DNA of 64,000 nucleotides from Cristatella mucedo (Eukaryota > Bryozoa > Phylactolaemata > Cristatellidae): assembly GCA_009760855.2 (NCBI GenBank), contig WPIO01000005.1, forward strand, positions 8,528,001 through 8,592,000, in the 5' to 3' direction. This document shows, piece after piece, positions 52,701 through 57,300 of the stretch. Within the stretch, counting starts at the first letter, position 1. Every line of letters starts with the position of its first letter. A model generated the notes under the pieces. The model worked only from the letters and a program-made list of their open reading frames with translations. It made no database searches and had not been told where the DNA came from. Position numbers and translations under genes: made by a program.

Positions 52701-54274
52701 ACACTTCCACGTTTGCCCACAATCGCGACTTTATATGGACGCACAGACAATGGCTTGCTGTGCCTTGAGTTTTCCTTGCTTGCTGATAAGAATCGGTGAA
52801 GAAAATCGCCAGAGAAGGTGGGGTTCTTGCAGCTGAATGGTTGCTCGTTAACCATGAAGTCCCACAACCCGTTTTTAAGCCTTCGTACAAATTCTTATTG
52901 GCCAGTGCCGTCTCGTCCCAAATGCTAACGACAGAGTGACGGAATAGATTTGCCTCTTCGCTCAGCGCCTCCACATTTCACGTAGAGCTTTCCCAATAAA
53001 TGTTGGGAAGTTTAAAGCAGCCTTTCACTTTTCGCCCGCCTTATAGTAAGGTAGCTGCTGTGCCGCTAGACCAAAATCGAAAGTCCAAAAGGTCGAGCAT
53101 GCTACCGCTGCAGTGAGTGACTGCTGCTGCAACGCTCCCCTTTTTACAAAGTCGATGAGAGAAAGATGCGTGCCCTAGGGTGGCTGAACCTCAAACCTAG
53201 CGCCATACCCCCGGGCTAAGACCCAGAAGTAATTCACTGGCCGGATTTTCATTGAATAAATTGCCCGCCATACGCACAGTGTGGTACTACAGTGAAAGGT
53301 CGTGCCATCCTTGGCAGTCGCTTCGACATAGCTAGCACCCACTAGTTTCTTTCTACTTGCGAGACCTAAAACTCTGGCCTGGTAGAACTATGGTCTGGTA
53401 ACTCGTAGGACTCTTGTCTGATAGGACTCGTGTACGGTATCTCATAGGACTTTGCTCCGGTAGAAATCTGGTCTGTCTGGTCTGGTAGAACTCGGCTCTG
53501 GTACTAGTCTTTTGATCCCTCCCAGCCCTCCAGATCGTCGAATTCTTATAACTTCCTTGCTGAATGGATTGATGACATCCGCACATGGTTGGAAGCAATT
53601 TATTTTAAAATAAATGGCTATAGAATCAACTTACTAGATATGGGCAAACCAAGTGTGACTCAGAATGTATAAAGGCTAAATCTCAAAGACGGCTCTGCCG
53701 GCATATCTCCTGTTGAATCTGCACGAAATCTATGTGTCTTGTTCCAAAGTGACCTTTCATTGGCCAACCGCATCAGCTCCAGAGTTAAGTCTGCTTGCTA
53801 TCAGCTACATAACAATGCTAAAATTCGGGCATGTTTAGAAAGAGATGCCACACCAAAATTGGTCAATGCATTAGGGACACCTCGCCTTCAGTTCTGTAAT
53901 TCACTGCTTGCTGGTCAACCGGCCTGTGCACTCAGGTGACTACAGCCTGTGCAAAACTCTGCAGCTAGGCATGTCTGTCGTGAGTGTCACATCTGCCTCA
54001 TCTCACTACTTAACTTAGTGACTTCAAGGTTTGGTCAATAACTTTCAGGACCCTTCATTCTTTGACTCCAGCCTACCTATCAGACCTACTATCCCACCAG
54101 GCTAGGCATCGTACTGCCAGCTTTTCGGAATCTAACTGTTCAACTATACCTCGTACAAACCTCAAATCCTTTGGATATGCCTTTAGTTGGTATGCTGCCA
54201 AGGTCTAGAACTCATTCCCGAAATGCATCGTGGCATATCCTGACTTCTCCACATTTAAAAAGAAACTAAAAACG

Positions 54275-54335
<61 letters not shown>

Positions 54336-57300
54336 CAATATTTAGTGGGTCCCTGTGGTTTGCCCTTTGTGTGCTTATGGGTGCTTACTCTGTTGCATGC
54401 TGCTGCTAACCATGCACTGGCATGTTGGCCCTGTGCATGTAACCCTTAATGATGTTATTCTTGCTGTTTATTGAGCATGCTACCTCCAACCATTCGATCG
54501 AAATTCCTTGGCAGCAATTGTAAAACGCCTTGAAAGAGATTGAGTTCTCCGAGGGCACTTTATCAAATGCATTATTCTTATTATTATTATCATGATTGTA
54601 GACTCTAGAGTATTAACTCCCACCTTATCGCTGAAGTCCCATACTTCTTTTTAGCCTTTCCAGAAGGTTAGCCTAAATGCGATTGTCTACTTGGACCATC
54701 AACTAACACGTCAATATGGCCTGGCCTAACAAATTCTCGTGAATATGCATTCAATCATTGTCATTAACGCGGAACGGTTGCATGACCATGACGTTGACTC
54801 CAAATCGTCGATACTCATCATCTTGAGGCTGCTCTGGCTCCAAAAGTCACGAAGGACACACTGAGCCAGCTGGCTGCTTGACCTAAGTGCACTGTCTTGC
54901 TAAGTGACTGACGGACTATCTGGCTATCATTAATTGGGATGTATATACAATATATATCGAGTGAGCCTGTGGATTTGCTTCACTGAATCATAATGGAACT
55001 ACAATACTGTAAATTAGCACTTTGACCTAATATAGCCATCTTACTGCCTGACTCAAGTTCCTGATCTTGCCATGTGACATAAGTGTGTGAAGGTTGAGGG
55101 AGGCGACTGATGGACGTGACGGACTGACTATCTCGATTTAATTAAAAGGAATGCATTCATTAGGGCATACTGCAAAGTAATTTGGTCGTAATCCTCTTAA
55201 GCCAGGGGTCGGCAACCTGCGGCTGGCGAGCCTCATGCGGCTCTTTCGATGTCAAGATGCGTGGTCCAGTTCCATGTGCAAATATTATAAATTATATTTT
55301 TTTTTATTTTCAAAACTCATAACAAATATTCTACGCAAAAAAACTTGAAACAGGATAAAAAATACTCAACAGAGAACAGTGAGAATAGGTGGAGTAGAGA
55401 GTATACAGACAGCTGACAGCTGCTTGTCTTAAGCTATTCCAAAACGACAAGGATTATTACATTGCCTCAGGAGTCAATATGACATACTAATATTTTATAT
55501 CATACCTACCTACATACATTCATTGTATATGTATTAAGGTGCACTACTTCCATCTAGCTGCGAGAGCCATAGAAACTATAGGTTTAGGCCGGGAGCGGTA
55601 TCATGTTAAACACGCTTGCTAAAAGTATGCAAGTATATATAAGCTCGCAAAAGCACACAAGAAGACATTCATGGCAATTGGTAAATGGTAAATTGTACAC
55701 ATATTTAGCAAAATGCACGGAAATGCACGGGCAAGCAAGCTAAGCAGAAAAGAAACAACACGGAAAACTTCCTTAGGGGGAGGGGAAAGCTGACAGGAAT
55801 CAGGTGTCACTTTAGTTGAGACTAAAAACTAACTAAAGGCACGGTATCCACAAGATTTGAGGTTTATACGAGGTATAGGTAAACAGTTTCCAAAAAGTGG
55901 GTGGTACGATGGTCATCCTGGTGGGGCAATAGTTAGGTAGGCTGAAGACAAATAATGAGACCTGAAAGTCAGTGACAAAACCTTGAAGTCAATGCATTGC
56001 TTGACTGAAAGCTACTGCAGGTAGGCCAAAAGCGGTGTGAGGTGGCAACTTGGACGCTCGCAACAGACACGCTTAGCTGAAGAGTTTAGCTCGAACAGTA
56101 AGTTCCTAAGTGCACAGGCCAGTAGCACAGGCAAGCACTAAGTTACAGAAGTCGAGAAGGAAGGTCAACAATGCATGGGCAAATGTAGATGTGGAATCTC
56201 TGTCTAAACAAGCCCGAATTTGAGCAATGCAGTGTAGCTGAATGTAGGAAGACTTAAGTGTGAAACTGATGTGGTCGTCTGATGAAAGGTCACTTTAGAC
56301 ATAACACCTAGATTTCGTGTGGAGTTCAATAGGAAATATGCTGTCACAGCCTCTTTTTAGCGTTAGCCTTTCCAATTCTGAATCACACTTGGTTTATCCA
56401 TAACTAATAATTTGGTTTTATAATAATTCAATTTAAGAAAGATTGCTGCCATCCATGTGGGGATTTTATCAGAACATGCAGCAAGAAAGCCGAGAGAACT
56501 GGACTATTCGGAAGCCTGATAGAAATAAAAGCAAAGGTAAAACTGAGAGTCATATACGTATAATTGAATGCCTAGATTTGCTTGGCAATCATATAGGCAA
56601 GAGGGATAACTTAAATCGTATCAAGAACTGGACCAAGCACTGAGCCTTAAGGTACCCCATATTTCAGAGGTTCATCACATGATATTTGACAGTTCACATA
56701 CATACTCTATAGACTCCAAATGAGATAGGACCTGACCATTGCAGTGCAGTGCCAGGAATTCCCAATGCGAGATTCGAGGTTCTCAAGAAGGCCTCGGTGA
56801 TCGATAGTACCAAAAGCTACCGAAAGATCGAGCAAAGCAAGCAGAGATTGTCTACCTTTGTCTTCATTCCTCAGTAGGTCGTTTTACACCCGATGCAATG
56901 CTGACTGTGTGTACTAATTAGCTCTAAAACCAGACAGGAACTTACTAGCAAGTTAAGAAGTTTCACTACATGAGTTCAGCTGGTCTGCCACGACTCGTTT
57001 CAATGTCGTTGAAATGGACGTAAGATCGAAGACTGGGCGGTAGCTGCTCAAGTTCTCTTGGTTAAGAATTGCTTTCTTGAGTAGTGACCTAAGTACAGTC
57101 TTTTTGAAAGGTGCTGGGATATAACATGAGGCTAATGACATATTTATGATGCTATTTATGCGTGGCAGCAGTGGACCAATTCATCTTAGAAGCATGCCAG
57201 TGCGAAAACCGTCGAAAGGACTCGTCTTCTGTGATTGGCATATTAACTTCAGGACTATGTCACTAGTGACCTGCTTGAATGTAGACTAGGTAATCCAAGC

